Source: Geodermatophilus nigrescens (GTDB taxonomy: Bacteria; Actinomycetota; Actinomycetes; Mycobacteriales; Geodermatophilaceae). Taken from it: DNA of 64,000 nucleotides. Of the stretch, positions 16,014 through 24,768 are shown piece by piece. Every line of letters begins with the position of its first letter. Position 1 is the stretch's first letter. The translations under genes and the position numbers were made by a program. The notes beneath the pieces were generated by a model. The model ran no database searches. It saw only the letters and a list, made by a program, of their open reading frames with translations, and was not told the origin of the DNA. The stretch covers positions 558,001-622,000 of the forward strand of contig NZ_FQVX01000001.1 in the NCBI RefSeq assembly GCF_900129495.1, in the 5' to 3' direction.

Positions 16014-17039
16014 ATGATCGAGCCCGCGCCCCTGCCGCTGTCCGTCCTCGAGCTGGCCACCGTCGGCTCGGGGCAGTCCACGGCCGACGCCCTGGCCGCC
16101 ACCACGCGGGTCGCGCAGGCCGCCGACCGGCTCGGCTACACCCGCATCTGGGTGGCCGAGCACCACAACATGCCAGCGGTCGCCAGCACCAACCCGCCGG
16201 TGCTCATCGCGCACCTGGCTGCCGCGACCGCGCGGATCCGGGTCGGCTCGGGCGGGGTCATGCTGCCCAACCACGCGCCGCTCGTCGTCGCCGAGCAGTT
16301 CGCGCTGCTGGAGGCGCTGCACCCGGGCCGGATCGACCTCGGCATCGGCCGCGCCCCCGGCACCGACGCGCACACCGCGATCGCGCTGCGCCGCGACCCG
16401 GCCGCCCTCGGCGCGGAGGACTTCCCGCAGCACCTGCTCGACCTCCTCGGCCTGCTCGGCGACCGGCGGGTCGAGGGCGGGCTGGCCGAGCGCTTCACCG
16501 CCACGCCCGCCCCGACGTCGTCGCCGGCGGTCGTGCTCCTGGGCTCCAGCGGCTTCTCCGCGCAGCTCGCGGGTGCGCTGGGGCTGCCGTTCGCCTTCGC
16601 CCACCACTTCGGCGGGCCGAACGTGCAGGCCGCCGTCGAGCTGTACCGGGAGTCGTTCCGGCCCTCGCCCGCGCTGGAGCGCCCGTACACGGTGGTGACG
16701 GCGAACGTGCTCGCCGCCGACACCGAGGAGGACGCGCGCCGGCTCGCCCTGCCCGGGCAGCTCATGCGCCTGGCCATCCGCACCAACCGGCTGCGCCCGG
16801 TGCCCAGCCTGGAGGAGGCGCGGACCGACCCCGAGCGCGCGGCCGCCGAGGCGATGCCGAGCAACACCGTCGTCGGTGACCCGGGGGAGGTGGCCGCGCA
16901 GCTGCGCGAGCTCGCCACGGCCACCGGCGCCGACGAGCTGATGCTCTCGGCGTCCACCCACGGCGTCGCGGAGCGGGTGCGCAGCCTCGAGCTCGTCGCG
17001 GGCGCCTGGGGGCTGGTCCCGGAGGTCACCGCGGCCTAG
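16014..17039 (+). CDS. LLM-class flavin-dependent oxidoreductase
   Basis: 341 residues of the luciferase-like monooxygenase family. It begins with [15 protein letters not shown], then [20 protein letters not shown] (in part), [16 protein letters not shown] and the FMN/F420-loop region [16 protein letters not shown], all typical of the MsnO8/YvbT-like branch. It probably uses FMNH2; the substrate is unknown. ATG 16014 or the adjacent GTG 16011 is the start. Its TAG stop doubles as part of a -10 hexamer for the next gene. Confidence 0.88.
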   Translation: MIEPAPLPLSVLELATVGSGQSTADALAATTRVAQAADRLGYTRIWVAEHHNMPAVASTNPPVLIAHLAAATARIRVGSGGVMLPNHAPLVVAEQFALLEALHPGRIDLGIGRAPGTDAHTAIALRRDPAALGAEDFPQHLLDLLGLLGDRRVEGGLAERFTATPAPTSSPAVVLLGSSGFSAQLAGALGLPFAFAHHFGGPNVQAAVELYRESFRPSPALERPYTVVTANVLAADTEEDARRLALPGQLMRLAIRTNRLRPVPSLEEARTDPERAAAEAMPSNTVVGDPGEVAAQLRELATATGADELMLSASTHGVAERVRSLELVAGAWGLVPEVTAA

Positions 17040-17048
17040 CGTCCGGCC

Positions 17049-17450
17049 ATGGGAGCGCGACTGGCCGCCTACCTGAGCTACCGCGACGCCCCGGCCGCCC
17101 TCGAGTGGATGACGGCGATCGGCTTCACCGTCGTCCGCCGGTCCGACGCGGACGACGGCACCGTGGCGCACGCGGAGGTCCGCTGCGACGACGTCGTCCT
17201 GATGGTCGCGAGCGACGACGCCGGGTACGTGCACCCGCCGCTGGTCGGCCGGTCCACGGGGTCGGGGCTCTACCTGGTGCTCGACGACCCCGCCGACGTC
17301 GACGACCGCTACGCGCGCGGCCTCGCCGCCGGCGGGACCGCCGTGTTCGCCCCGGAGGACACCGAGTGGGGCACCCGGCGGGCGCGGCTGCTCGACCCCG
17401 GCGGCCAGGAGTGGAGCTTCGGCACCTATGCGCCGGGCGTCGCCTGGTAG
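17049..17450 (+). CDS. VOC-family (glyoxalase/bleomycin-resistance-like) protein
   Basis: 133 residues. Paired VOC halves: AYLSYRDAPAALEWMTAIGF then GSGLYLVLDDPADVDDRY (each quoted in part), ending DPGGQEWSFGTYAPG. PhnB-like in style; the ligand is unknown. A TAGCGT hexamer at 17037-17042, six bases before the ATG, suggests a leaderless transcript whose -10 includes the stop codon of the upstream LLM gene. Confidence 0.82.
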   Translation: MGARLAAYLSYRDAPAALEWMTAIGFTVVRRSDADDGTVAHAEVRCDDVVLMVASDDAGYVHPPLVGRSTGSGLYLVLDDPADVDDRYARGLAAGGTAVFAPEDTEWGTRRARLLDPGGQEWSFGTYAPGVAW

Positions 17451-17546
17451 CCGTCCCGGCTCACCTGGGCGCGTCCCGGCTCACCTGGGCGCGTCCTGGC
17501 TCACCGCAGCGCGTCCTGGCGCACGGTCGGCGGTGAGCCAGGACGC
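17451..17546. repeat. four 20-bp tandem repeats plus 16-bp inverted repeat
   Basis: Imperfect 20-bp units occur at 17451, 17471, 17491 and 17511 (consensus GCGTCCYGGCTCACCTGGGC, the first two differing at one base). GCGTCCTGGCTCACCG (17491-17506) is perfectly inverted at 17531-17546, giving a 16-bp stem. The tract lies between two convergent genes and may terminate both. Short GATCGTGC repeats continue to about 17590. Confidence 0.75.
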
Positions 17547-17621
17547 GGCACGACCAGGCCGCCTGATCGTGCGCGGAGCCTGCTGATCGTGCCGCGAAGC
17601 CGCCAGGTCGCGCGCAGGCCG

Positions 17622-19139
17622 TCAGCGGCCGAGGTGGCGGTAGCGGTGCAGGCGGCTGCGGGTGCGCTCGGCGTCCTCGCGGCCCAGCAGCCCGGCCAGC
17701 TCCTCGCCGAGCACCCGCCCGAGCCGCCGGCAGAACTCCACCGGCTCGTCGGCGGCGTCGGGCCGCTCGGGCACCACGCGGTCGACGATCCCGGCGCGCC
17801 ACAGGTCGGTGGCCCGCACACCCTGCCCGGCCGCCATCTCCGGCGCCCGGTCGACGGTGCGGTGCACGATCGCGGAGGCGCCCTCCGGCGGCAGCGGCCC
17901 CAGCCAGCCGTTGGCCGCGGCGAGCACCCGGTCGGCGGGCACCAGCGCCAGCGCGCCGCCGCCGGTGCCCTGCCCGAGCAGGACGGCGAGCGTGGGCGCC
18001 TTGAGCGTCACCAGGTCCTCCAGGCACCGGGCGATCTCGGCGGCCAGCCCGCCCTCCTCGGCCTCCCGCGACAGCGCGGCGCCGGGGGTGTCGATGAGCG
18101 TCACCAGCGGCAGGTGCAGCTCGGCGGCCAGCCGCATGCCCCGGCGGGCCTCCCGCAGCGCGGCCGGGCCCAGCGGCGCCGACATCGACTGCCCGCGCCG
18201 GTCCTGCCCGAGCACCACACAGGGGGCGCCGCCGAAGCGGGCCAGCGCGAGCAGCAGGCCGGGGTCCTTCTCGCCGGCGCCGGTGCCCGAGAGCCCGACG
18301 ACGTCGGTGGCCGCGGTGCGCAGCAGCCGCCGCACGCCGGGCCGGTCGGGGCGGCGGGAGGCGGTGACGACGTCCCAGGCGGTGCGCCCGTCCTCGGGGT
18401 CGGAGGCGTCGGTGCCGTCCTCGGGGGTGGGCCGCTCGGCGTCGCGGACGTCGAGGTGCCAGGTCCGGCGGGCCGACAGCACCGACAGCGCCCGGTCGGC
18501 GAGGTCCGCGACGTCCTCGTGCGGCACGACGGCGTCGATGAGCCCGCGTTCGGCGAGGTGCTCGGCGGTCTGCACGCCCTCCGGGAACCGCTCGCCGTAG
18601 AGCGCGGAGTAGACGCGCGGGCCGAGGAAGCCGATCGAGGCGCCGGGCTCGGCGATCGTCACGTGCCCGGTCGACCCCCACGAGGCGAGCACCCCGCCGA
18701 ACGTGGGGTCGCGCAGGTAGACGAGGTAGGGCAGGCCGGCGGCCTTGTGCCGGGCGATGGCGGCGGTGATGCCGATCATCTGCAGGAAGGCGACCGTGCC
18801 CTCCTGCATCCGGGTGCCGCCGGACACCGGCGCGGCCAGCAGCGGCAGCCCCTCCTCGGTGGCTCGCTCGACGGCCGCGATCAGCCGCTCGGCGGTGGCG
18901 ACGCCGATGGACCCGGCGAGGAAGCCGAACTCCCCGGCGACGACGGCCACCCGCCGGCCGCGCAGCGACCCCTCCCCGGTGACGACGGCCTCGTCCTGCC
19001 GCGACCGCTCGGCGGCCGCGCGCAGCTCCTCGGCGTAGGCGGGGTCGACGTCGCGGTCGCCGATCGGGGCGTCCCAGCTCGTCCAGGACCCGGGGTCGAG
19101 GACGAGGTCGCGCAGGGTCCGGGCGTCCAGCCGCGTCAC
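17622..19139 (-). CDS. carboxyltransferase with fused beta/alpha (AccD/AccA-like) halves
   Basis: 505 residues with two crotonase-fold carboxyltransferase halves. The N-terminal half has GSIGVATAERL, PVSGGTRMQEG and PTFGGVLASWGSTGHV. The C-terminal half has DTPGAALSREAEEGGLA and LLGQGTGGGALAL. This covers both subunits of an acetyl-CoA-carboxylase-type transferase but lacks the AccD zinc finger and any biotin or biotin-carboxylase domain. It overlaps the CoA-transferase stop (GTGA) and forms an operon with it and a MatC-like transporter. It may carboxylate, decarboxylate or transcarboxylate an acyl-CoA such as malonyl-CoA; the direction is not known. Confidence 0.85.
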   Translation of the reverse strand: MTRLDARTLRDLVLDPGSWTSWDAPIGDRDVDPAYAEELRAAAERSRQDEAVVTGEGSLRGRRVAVVAGEFGFLAGSIGVATAERLIAAVERATEEGLPLLAAPVSGGTRMQEGTVAFLQMIGITAAIARHKAAGLPYLVYLRDPTFGGVLASWGSTGHVTIAEPGASIGFLGPRVYSALYGERFPEGVQTAEHLAERGLIDAVVPHEDVADLADRALSVLSARRTWHLDVRDAERPTPEDGTDASDPEDGRTAWDVVTASRRPDRPGVRRLLRTAATDVVGLSGTGAGEKDPGLLLALARFGGAPCVVLGQDRRGQSMSAPLGPAALREARRGMRLAAELHLPLVTLIDTPGAALSREAEEGGLAAEIARCLEDLVTLKAPTLAVLLGQGTGGGALALVPADRVLAAANGWLGPLPPEGASAIVHRTVDRAPEMAAGQGVRATDLWRAGIVDRVVPERPDAADEPVEFCRRLGRVLGEELAGLLGREDAERTRSRLHRYRHLGR

Positions 19140-20326
19140 GAGGTGAGCCAGGCGCGGATCTCGGCGTCGGAGCCGCCGAGCACCGGGGGAGCGGCGTGCT
19201 CGCGGCGGGTGGTCTCGGTCTCGCCGTCGGGTCCGGGGGCGAAGAAGCGCAGCGGCGGGCCGGGCAGCTGCAGCCGGCCCAGCGTGGCGTGGTCGACGTC
19301 GACCAGCAGGCCCTGGGACAGCGTCTGGTCCCAGGCGTAGACCTCGTCGATCGAGCGGACCTTGCCCGCGGGGACGCCGGCCGCGGCCAGGCGGGCGAGC
19401 AGGTCCTCGGGGCCGATGTCGGCGAAGGCGCGCTCGAGGAGGTCGATGACCTGCGCCCGGTTGCCCACCCGCTCGCCGTTGGTGGCCAGGCCGTCGGCCT
19501 CGGGGTCCAGGCCGAACTCGGCGCACAGCCGCCGCCACAGCCCCTCCGAGCCGCAGGAGAGCTGCACGCTGCCGCCCCTGCACCGGAACAGGCCGTAGGG
19601 GGCGATCGAGGGGTGGTGGTTGCCCTGCGCGCGGCCGACCTGCCCGCCGACCGTCCACGCCGTGCCCTGGAAGGCGTGCACGCCGACGATCGCGGCCAGC
19701 AGCGACGTGCGCACCACCTGGCCGCGGCCGGTCCGCTCGCGCTCGTGGAGGGCGGCGAGCACGCCGTAGGCGCCGTACATGCCGGCGAGCAGGTCGCCGA
19801 TCGGCACGCCCACCCGCTGCGGGTCGTCGGGGCCGGGGCCGGTCAGCGACATGAGCCCCGCCTCGCCCTGGGCGATCTGGTCGTAGCCGGCGCGGCTGCC
19901 CTCGGGGCCGTCGTGGCCGAAGCCGCTGATGGAGAGCGTGACCAGCCGCGGGTTGAGCTCGGCGAGGACGTCGGTGCCGAAGCCGAGGCGGGCCAGCGTG
20001 CCGGGGCGGAAGTTCTCCAGGAGCACGTCGGCCCGGCGCACGAGCTCGCGCAGCAGCTCCTTGTCGGCGTCGTCCTTGAGGTCGAGGGTGACCGACTCCT
20101 TGTTCCGGTTGGTCGACAGGAAGTACGTCGACTCCCGCGCCGCCCCCTCCGGCTGGACGAACGGCGGCCCCCAGCCGCGGGTGTCGTCCCCGCTGCCGGG
20201 GTTCTCCACCTTGATCACGCGGGCGCCGAGGTCGCCGAGCATCATGCCCGCGTGCGGCCCGGCCAGCGCGCGGGTCAGGTCGACGACGAGGATCCCCTCG
20301 AGGGGTCCACTGCGCGGTTCGGTCAT
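19136..20326 (-). CDS. CaiB/BaiF family CoA-transferase (class III)
   Basis: 396 residues. LEGILVVDLTRALAGPHAGM, the AGMMLGDLGARVIKVE motif, RNKESVTLDLK, and the catalytic aspartate in GYDQIAQGEAGLMSLTG are all class III features. It moves CoA between carboxylic acids, activating an incoming acid. AGGGAGAGG lies just upstream of ATG 20326. It sits between the transporter and carboxyltransferase genes, consistent with uptake, CoA activation, then carboxyl transfer of one dicarboxylate. Confidence 0.9.
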   Translation of the reverse strand: MTEPRSGPLEGILVVDLTRALAGPHAGMMLGDLGARVIKVENPGSGDDTRGWGPPFVQPEGAARESTYFLSTNRNKESVTLDLKDDADKELLRELVRRADVLLENFRPGTLARLGFGTDVLAELNPRLVTLSISGFGHDGPEGSRAGYDQIAQGEAGLMSLTGPGPDDPQRVGVPIGDLLAGMYGAYGVLAALHERERTGRGQVVRTSLLAAIVGVHAFQGTAWTVGGQVGRAQGNHHPSIAPYGLFRCRGGSVQLSCGSEGLWRRLCAEFGLDPEADGLATNGERVGNRAQVIDLLERAFADIGPEDLLARLAAAGVPAGKVRSIDEVYAWDQTLSQGLLVDVDHATLGRLQLPGPPLRFFAPGPDGETETTRREHAAPPVLGGSDAEIRAWLTS

Positions 20327-20343
20327 GCGTCCCTCTCCCTGTC

Positions 20344-21705
20344 TCACAGCCAGCCGGGGACGACGAACACCAGCCAGGCCAGCAGCGGCCCCGCGGCGAC
20401 GACGATCCCGGCGTAGCCGAGCATCTGCCGGTAGAAGCGGTCCCTGTCCACGTTCTGCGCGTTGGCGAGCACGAGCGCGCCGTTGGTCGAGAACGGGCTG
20501 ACGTCGACGATCGTCGACGACACGGACAGGGCCACCACCACGCCGACGGCGCCGATCTCCCCGGCCTGCAGGAACGGCACCGCCAGTGCGATGGCGACGC
20601 CGATGATCGCGGTCGACGACGCGAACGCCGACACCACCCCGCCGATGTAGCAGAGCAGCAGCGCGATGAGCAGGGGCGCGCCCAGGCCGATGACGGCCTC
20701 GCCGACGTAGTCGATCGTGCCGGCCTCCTGCAGGACGAACACGAAGCTCAGGACGCCCGCGATGAGCAGCACGGTCGACCAGCTGATCTGGCTGACCGCG
20801 CCCTTGTGCCGGGCGGCGGCGAACAGCGCCAGCACGGTCGCGACGGTGATCGACACGAAGCCGATGTCCAGGTCGAACACCAGCGCCAGGACGGCGACGG
20901 TGACCAGCCCGACGAGGGTGAGCACCTGGTCGAAGGTGACCCGCTGCGGTGCGGCGTCGTCGTCGGCGGCACCGTCGGCCGTGTCGCCGTCGCGCAGGGA
21001 GTCGGGACCGACGGCCGGCCCGGGCGGGGCGCCGTGGCCGGTCACCGCGGGCTCCTCGGCGTGCCCGACGTGCGCGGGGACCTCGGCCGAGACCCGCCGG
21101 CCGATGAGGCCGCGGCCGCCGAGGACGAGGAACAGCACGACGCCGATCGCGATGTTGAAGAACAGGCTGCCGAGGAAGACCGTGACCGGGCTGGAGGTGA
21201 GCCCCTCGTCCTCGACGATCTGGTTCACCGTCACGCCGTAGACGCTGATCGGGGAGAACCCGCCGCCCTGGGCGCCGTGGACGACCATCATCCCCATCAG
21301 CAGCGGGTTGATGTCGTAGCGGGCGGCGAACCCCAGCGCGATCGGCGCGATGATCGCCACCGCGGCGGGGGAGAGGGCGCCGATCGCGGTGAGCAGCGCG
21401 GTGACGGCAAACATCACCCACGGGATCGCCGCGACGTACCCGCCGACCAGCCGCACCGCCCCGCGCACGAGCAGGTCGACGGTGCCATTGTTCTGCGCGA
21501 TGGCGAACAGGTAGGTGACGCCGATGAGCGTGACCACCAGCTCGGCCGGGAAGCCGCCGAGGATGTCGTCGGTGGAGAGCCCGACCGACAGCGTCCCCAC
21601 GAGGAAGGCGGCGACGAAGGCGAGGGCGCCCATGTTGATCGGCAGGAACGAGGCGATCGCGAAGATGGCGACCAGCGCCAGGATCGTGACGATCTCCGGT
21701 GACAC
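20344..21705 (-). CDS. MatC-like/SLC13-type dicarboxylate transporter
   Basis: 453 residues with about 11-12 hydrophobic helices in two halves separated by an acidic linker (residues about 215-260). The first half (LPINMGALAFVAAFLVGTL, then GFPAELVVTLIGVTYLFAIA, in part) matches the MatC N-terminal family of malonate/dicarboxylate carriers; the second half repeats the ion-transporter topology with FASSTAIIGVAIALAVPF. GTG 21705 is preferred because AGGAG lies eight bases upstream. It is the first gene of the operon with the CoA-transferase and carboxyltransferase genes. Confidence 0.85.
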   Translation of the reverse strand: MSPEIVTILALVAIFAIASFLPINMGALAFVAAFLVGTLSVGLSTDDILGGFPAELVVTLIGVTYLFAIAQNNGTVDLLVRGAVRLVGGYVAAIPWVMFAVTALLTAIGALSPAAVAIIAPIALGFAARYDINPLLMGMMVVHGAQGGGFSPISVYGVTVNQIVEDEGLTSSPVTVFLGSLFFNIAIGVVLFLVLGGRGLIGRRVSAEVPAHVGHAEEPAVTGHGAPPGPAVGPDSLRDGDTADGAADDDAAPQRVTFDQVLTLVGLVTVAVLALVFDLDIGFVSITVATVLALFAAARHKGAVSQISWSTVLLIAGVLSFVFVLQEAGTIDYVGEAVIGLGAPLLIALLLCYIGGVVSAFASSTAIIGVAIALAVPFLQAGEIGAVGVVVALSVSSTIVDVSPFSTNGALVLANAQNVDRDRFYRQMLGYAGIVVAAGPLLAWLVFVVPGWL

Positions 21706-21751
21706 GGGCGGGGCTCCTGTCGTCGACGCTGACGGGACGCCGACCACCGTG

Positions 21752-22345
21752 TCACCTACCGGTCGGTAGGTCCTGCCAGCCGCCGGAGGGGGTGACGACG
21801 GCGGTCACCGGGCGGTCGTGGTCGAGCGCCGGCAGCGCGTCGACCAGCTCGTCGTCGAAGACCAGCGCCACCACGACGGCGCCCGGCCGCGCGTGCCGCA
21901 GGGCGCGGTCGTAGTAGCCGCCGCCGCGGCCCAGCCGGGTGCCCGCGCGGTCGACGGCGAGCGCCGGCACGACGACGACCTGAGCGGTGCCCAGCGCCGT
22001 CGGCCCCAGCCGCGGCCCCACCGGCTCGGACAGGCCGAAGCGGCCCGGCGCCAGCCGCCCGGTGTCGACCGCCCACCGCAGCTCGGCCCCGGAGTCGGGC
22101 ACCACCGGCAGCAGCACCCGCGCGCCGAGCTGGGTGAACGCGGCCGGCAGCCGGCCGGCGCCGGGCTCGGTGTCGTCGGGGACGAACGCCGCCAGCACCC
22201 GCACCTGCGCCAGGCGGGCGAGCAGGGCGCTGGTGACCGCCGCCGCGGCGGACGCGCGCGCGGCGGGGGAGCGGTCCAGGCGGGCGGCCACGAACCGTTC
22301 GCGCAGCGCGGCCTTGGCCGCGTCTCCCTCCGGCGGCGGGGTCAC
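21752..22345 (-). CDS. 5-formyltetrahydrofolate cyclo-ligase
   Basis: 197 residues. It converts 5-formyl-THF to 5,10-methenyl-THF with ATP. The substrate/ATP motif LGRGGGYYDRAL and the VVVPALAVDRAGTRLG segment are present, with the basic N-terminal KAALRERFVAARL helix. GTG 22345 is the start. It is divergent from galU, as in mycobacteria (Rv0992c/Rv0993). Confidence 0.93.
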   Translation of the reverse strand: MTPPPEGDAAKAALRERFVAARLDRSPAARASAAAAVTSALLARLAQVRVLAAFVPDDTEPGAGRLPAAFTQLGARVLLPVVPDSGAELRWAVDTGRLAPGRFGLSEPVGPRLGPTALGTAQVVVVPALAVDRAGTRLGRGGGYYDRALRHARPGAVVVALVFDDELVDALPALDHDRPVTAVVTPSGGWQDLPTGR

Positions 22346-22413
22346 GCGGTCAGGCTAGGGCCGCACCTCCCCCGGAGGGGTCGGTACGGGATCGTCCGGT
22401 GCGCCCGCCTGGC

Positions 22414-22419
22414 TAGGCT
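22414..22419 (+). promoter_or_regulatory. -10 hexamer of galU
   Basis: TAGGCT is seven bases before the galU ATG, indicating a leaderless mRNA. No clear -35 is visible. Confidence 0.6.
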
Positions 22420-22426
22420 GCCGCCC

Positions 22427-23341
22427 ATGTCGACCCCGCAGCGCCCGGCGCGCAAGGCCGTCATCCCCGTCGCCGGGATGGGCACCCGGTTCCTCCCCGC
22501 CACCAAGGCGGTGCCGAAGGAGCTGCTGCCGGTCGTCGACCGCCCCGCGCTGCAGTACATCGTCGAGGAGGCCGCCCGTGCGGGCCTCGCCGAGGTGCTC
22601 ATGGTCACCGGCCGCAACAAGGCCGCCATCGAGGACTTCTTCGACCGCACCCCCGAGCTCGAGGCGGCGCTGGAGAAGAAGGGCGACGCCGGCCGGCTGG
22701 CCGCCGTCCAGGAGTCCACCGACGTCGCGCAGGTGCACTTCGTCCGGCAGGGCGAGGCGCGCGGCCTCGGCCACGCGGTGCTGCAGGCGTCGGCGTTCGT
22801 CGGCGACGAGCCGTTCGCCGTCCTGCTCGGCGACGACCTCATCGACGCCCGCGACCACCTGCTCGAGCAGATGCTCGCCGTCCAGGCCGAGCACGGCGGC
22901 TCGGTGATCGCGCTGCTCGACGTGGGCGCGGAGAACATCGACAAGTACGGCGCGGTCGCGATCGAGGAGGACGTCCAGGAGGGCGTCGTCACGATCACCG
23001 GCCTGGTGGAGAAGCCCCCGGTCGACGAGGCGCCCTCCAGCCTGGCGATCATCGGCCGCTACGTGCTGTCGCCCGAGGTGTTCGCCGTGCTGCGCGAGAC
23101 CGCGCCCGGCCGCGGCGGGGAGATCCAGCTGACCGACGCGCTGGCCACCCTCGTCGAGCGCGGGCACCCGCTGCACGGCGTGGTCTTCGACGGCCGCCGC
23201 TACGACACCGGCGACAAGCTCGACTACCTCAAGGCGGTCATCCGGCTGGCCTCCGAGCGCGAGGACCTCGGGCCCGCGCTGCGCTCCTGGCTGACCGAGT
23301 TCGTGGCCGACCTGCCCGCCGAGGGCGCGTCGCAGGCCTGA
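22427..23341 (+). CDS. galU: UTP-glucose-1-phosphate uridylyltransferase
   Basis: 304 residues. It makes UDP-glucose from UTP and glucose-1-phosphate for cell-wall glycans and exopolysaccharide. The nucleotide motif VIPVAGMGTRFLPATKAVPKE begins at residue 12 (quoted in part), with GLGHAVLQA, LLGDDLID, and the late lysine motif TGLVEKP. Length is normal. ATG 22427 is supported by the leaderless promoter signal. It heads the conserved galU-glp-rimJ-glpR block. Confidence 0.95.
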   Translation: MSTPQRPARKAVIPVAGMGTRFLPATKAVPKELLPVVDRPALQYIVEEAARAGLAEVLMVTGRNKAAIEDFFDRTPELEAALEKKGDAGRLAAVQESTDVAQVHFVRQGEARGLGHAVLQASAFVGDEPFAVLLGDDLIDARDHLLEQMLAVQAEHGGSVIALLDVGAENIDKYGAVAIEEDVQEGVVTITGLVEKPPVDEAPSSLAIIGRYVLSPEVFAVLRETAPGRGGEIQLTDALATLVERGHPLHGVVFDGRRYDTGDKLDYLKAVIRLASEREDLGPALRSWLTEFVADLPAEGASQA

Positions 23342-23372
23342 GGCGGCCCCCCGAGGGGGGACGATCGAGGCG

Positions 23373-24767
23373 ATGAGCGAGAACGGCGCGGGCCGCGCGC
23401 CCCGGGACACGACGGCGCTGGACCTCCGCAGCGGGGCCACCGTCGACCCCCCGACGTCGCCGCGGCTGCCCGTGCACGCCACCGCCGCGATCGACCGCGG
23501 CGCGGTGCCGCCACCCCGCACCCTCGCCGAGCCCGAGCCGCCGGCGCCGCGCACCGTCGAGGCGCACCTCGACGAGATCCTCGCCGCGGTGCCCCAGCCC
23601 GAGCCGATCGAGCTCGCCGTCCTCGACGCGCAGGGCCTGCTCTGCGCCGAGGACGTCGTCAGCGCCCGCGCGCTGCCCGCCTTCGACCAGGCCGCCGTCG
23701 ACGGCTACGCCGCCCGCGCCGAGGACGTCGCCGGTGCCACGCCCGACGCGCCGGTGGAGCTGGCCGTCGTCGGCGAGACCGTGGCCGGCGCCGCCGTCCC
23801 GACCGCCCTGGCGCCCGGGCTCACCCAGCGGGTGGCCACCGGCGCGATGCTGCCGACCGGCGCCGACGTCGTCGTCCCCGGCGTGTGGACCGACGGCGGG
23901 ATGGTGCGGGTGCAGGTGCACGCCGGCGTCGAGCCGGGAAGCTGGGTGCGCCGCGCCGGCGACGACGTCTCGCCGGGTACCAGCGCGGTCACCGTGGGCA
24001 CCCCGATCGGGCCGGCGCAGATCAGCCTGCTCGCCGCCGTCGGCCGCGACCGGGTGCAGGTGCGCCCGCGCCCGCGGGTGGCCGTGCTCTCGGCCGGCAC
24101 CGAGCTGGTCGACATCACCACGCAGCCCGCGCCCGGGCAGGTGGTCGACGTCAACACCTACGCGCTGGCCGCCGCCGCCCGTGACGCCGGGGCCGCCGCC
24201 TACCGCTGGGGCATCCTGCCCACCGAGCGCCGCCGGCTCACCGAGGTGCTGGAGAGCCAACTGCTGCGCAGCGACCTGGTGCTCATCGCCGGCACCTTCT
24301 CCGCCGACGGCGACATGGTGCAGGAGGTGCTCGCCGAGCTCGGTCCGATGCGCTTCCGTCAGGTGACGATGCACCCCGGCCCCCTGCAGGGTTTCGGCCG
24401 GCTGGGCCGCGACGACGTCCCGGTGATCTGCGTGCCCGGCGAGCCGGTCGCGGCGCTGGTGTCCTTCGAGGTGTTCGTGCGCCCGGCGATCCGCTCGATG
24501 CTCGGCAAGCGGCAGCTGTTCCGCCGCACCGTGCAGGCGATCTCCGCCGAGCGGCTGCTCTCCCCGCTGGGCTACCGGCAGTACCTGCACGGCCAGGTCA
24601 TGCGCCACCCCGACGGCGGCTACGTGGTCGAGCCCCTCGGCGGCGGGGACGAGGCGCTGCTCGCGCGGATGGCGCGGGCCAACTGCCTGATCGTCGTGGA
24701 CGAGGACGTCACCGAGGTCGCCGAGGGTGGTCTGGTGACCGTCATGCCGCTGCTCCTGGGCGGCTGA
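23373..24767 (+). CDS. MoeA/gephyrin-like protein (Glp)
   Basis: 464 residues with the MoeA architecture from about residue 58: TVEAHLDEILAAV, the AFDQAAVDGYA motif, GAMLPTGADVVVP, the MoCF-domain region VLSAGTEL and DMVQEVLAELG, and the C-terminal beta domain. The N-terminal extension of about 55 residues is not part of catalytic MoeA. In actinobacteria the galU-linked paralogue is the gephyrin-like protein Glp, which binds FtsZ and a membrane partner encoded two genes downstream; here that partner is at 25553. In the substrate loop, SGGVSVG of classic MoeA reads AGTFSADGDM, suggesting reduced or lost molybdotransferase activity. Confidence 0.85.
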   Translation: MSENGAGRAPRDTTALDLRSGATVDPPTSPRLPVHATAAIDRGAVPPPRTLAEPEPPAPRTVEAHLDEILAAVPQPEPIELAVLDAQGLLCAEDVVSARALPAFDQAAVDGYAARAEDVAGATPDAPVELAVVGETVAGAAVPTALAPGLTQRVATGAMLPTGADVVVPGVWTDGGMVRVQVHAGVEPGSWVRRAGDDVSPGTSAVTVGTPIGPAQISLLAAVGRDRVQVRPRPRVAVLSAGTELVDITTQPAPGQVVDVNTYALAAAARDAGAAAYRWGILPTERRRLTEVLESQLLRSDLVLIAGTFSADGDMVQEVLAELGPMRFRQVTMHPGPLQGFGRLGRDDVPVICVPGEPVAALVSFEVFVRPAIRSMLGKRQLFRRTVQAISAERLLSPLGYRQYLHGQVMRHPDGGYVVEPLGGGDEALLARMARANCLIVVDEDVTEVAEGGLVTVMPLLLGG

Positions 24768-24768
24768 G

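Noticed and set aside
17451..17590. CRISPR array at the tandem repeats
   Set aside because: Units are contiguous 20-mers without spacers and no cas genes are present; no CRISPR array was seen anywhere in the window.
23347..23360. CCCCCC-GA-GGGGGG upstream of glp as another copy of the surface-gene motif
   Set aside because: It lacks the TGA that follows the other four copies and has only a 2-nt loop; probably a chance palindrome.
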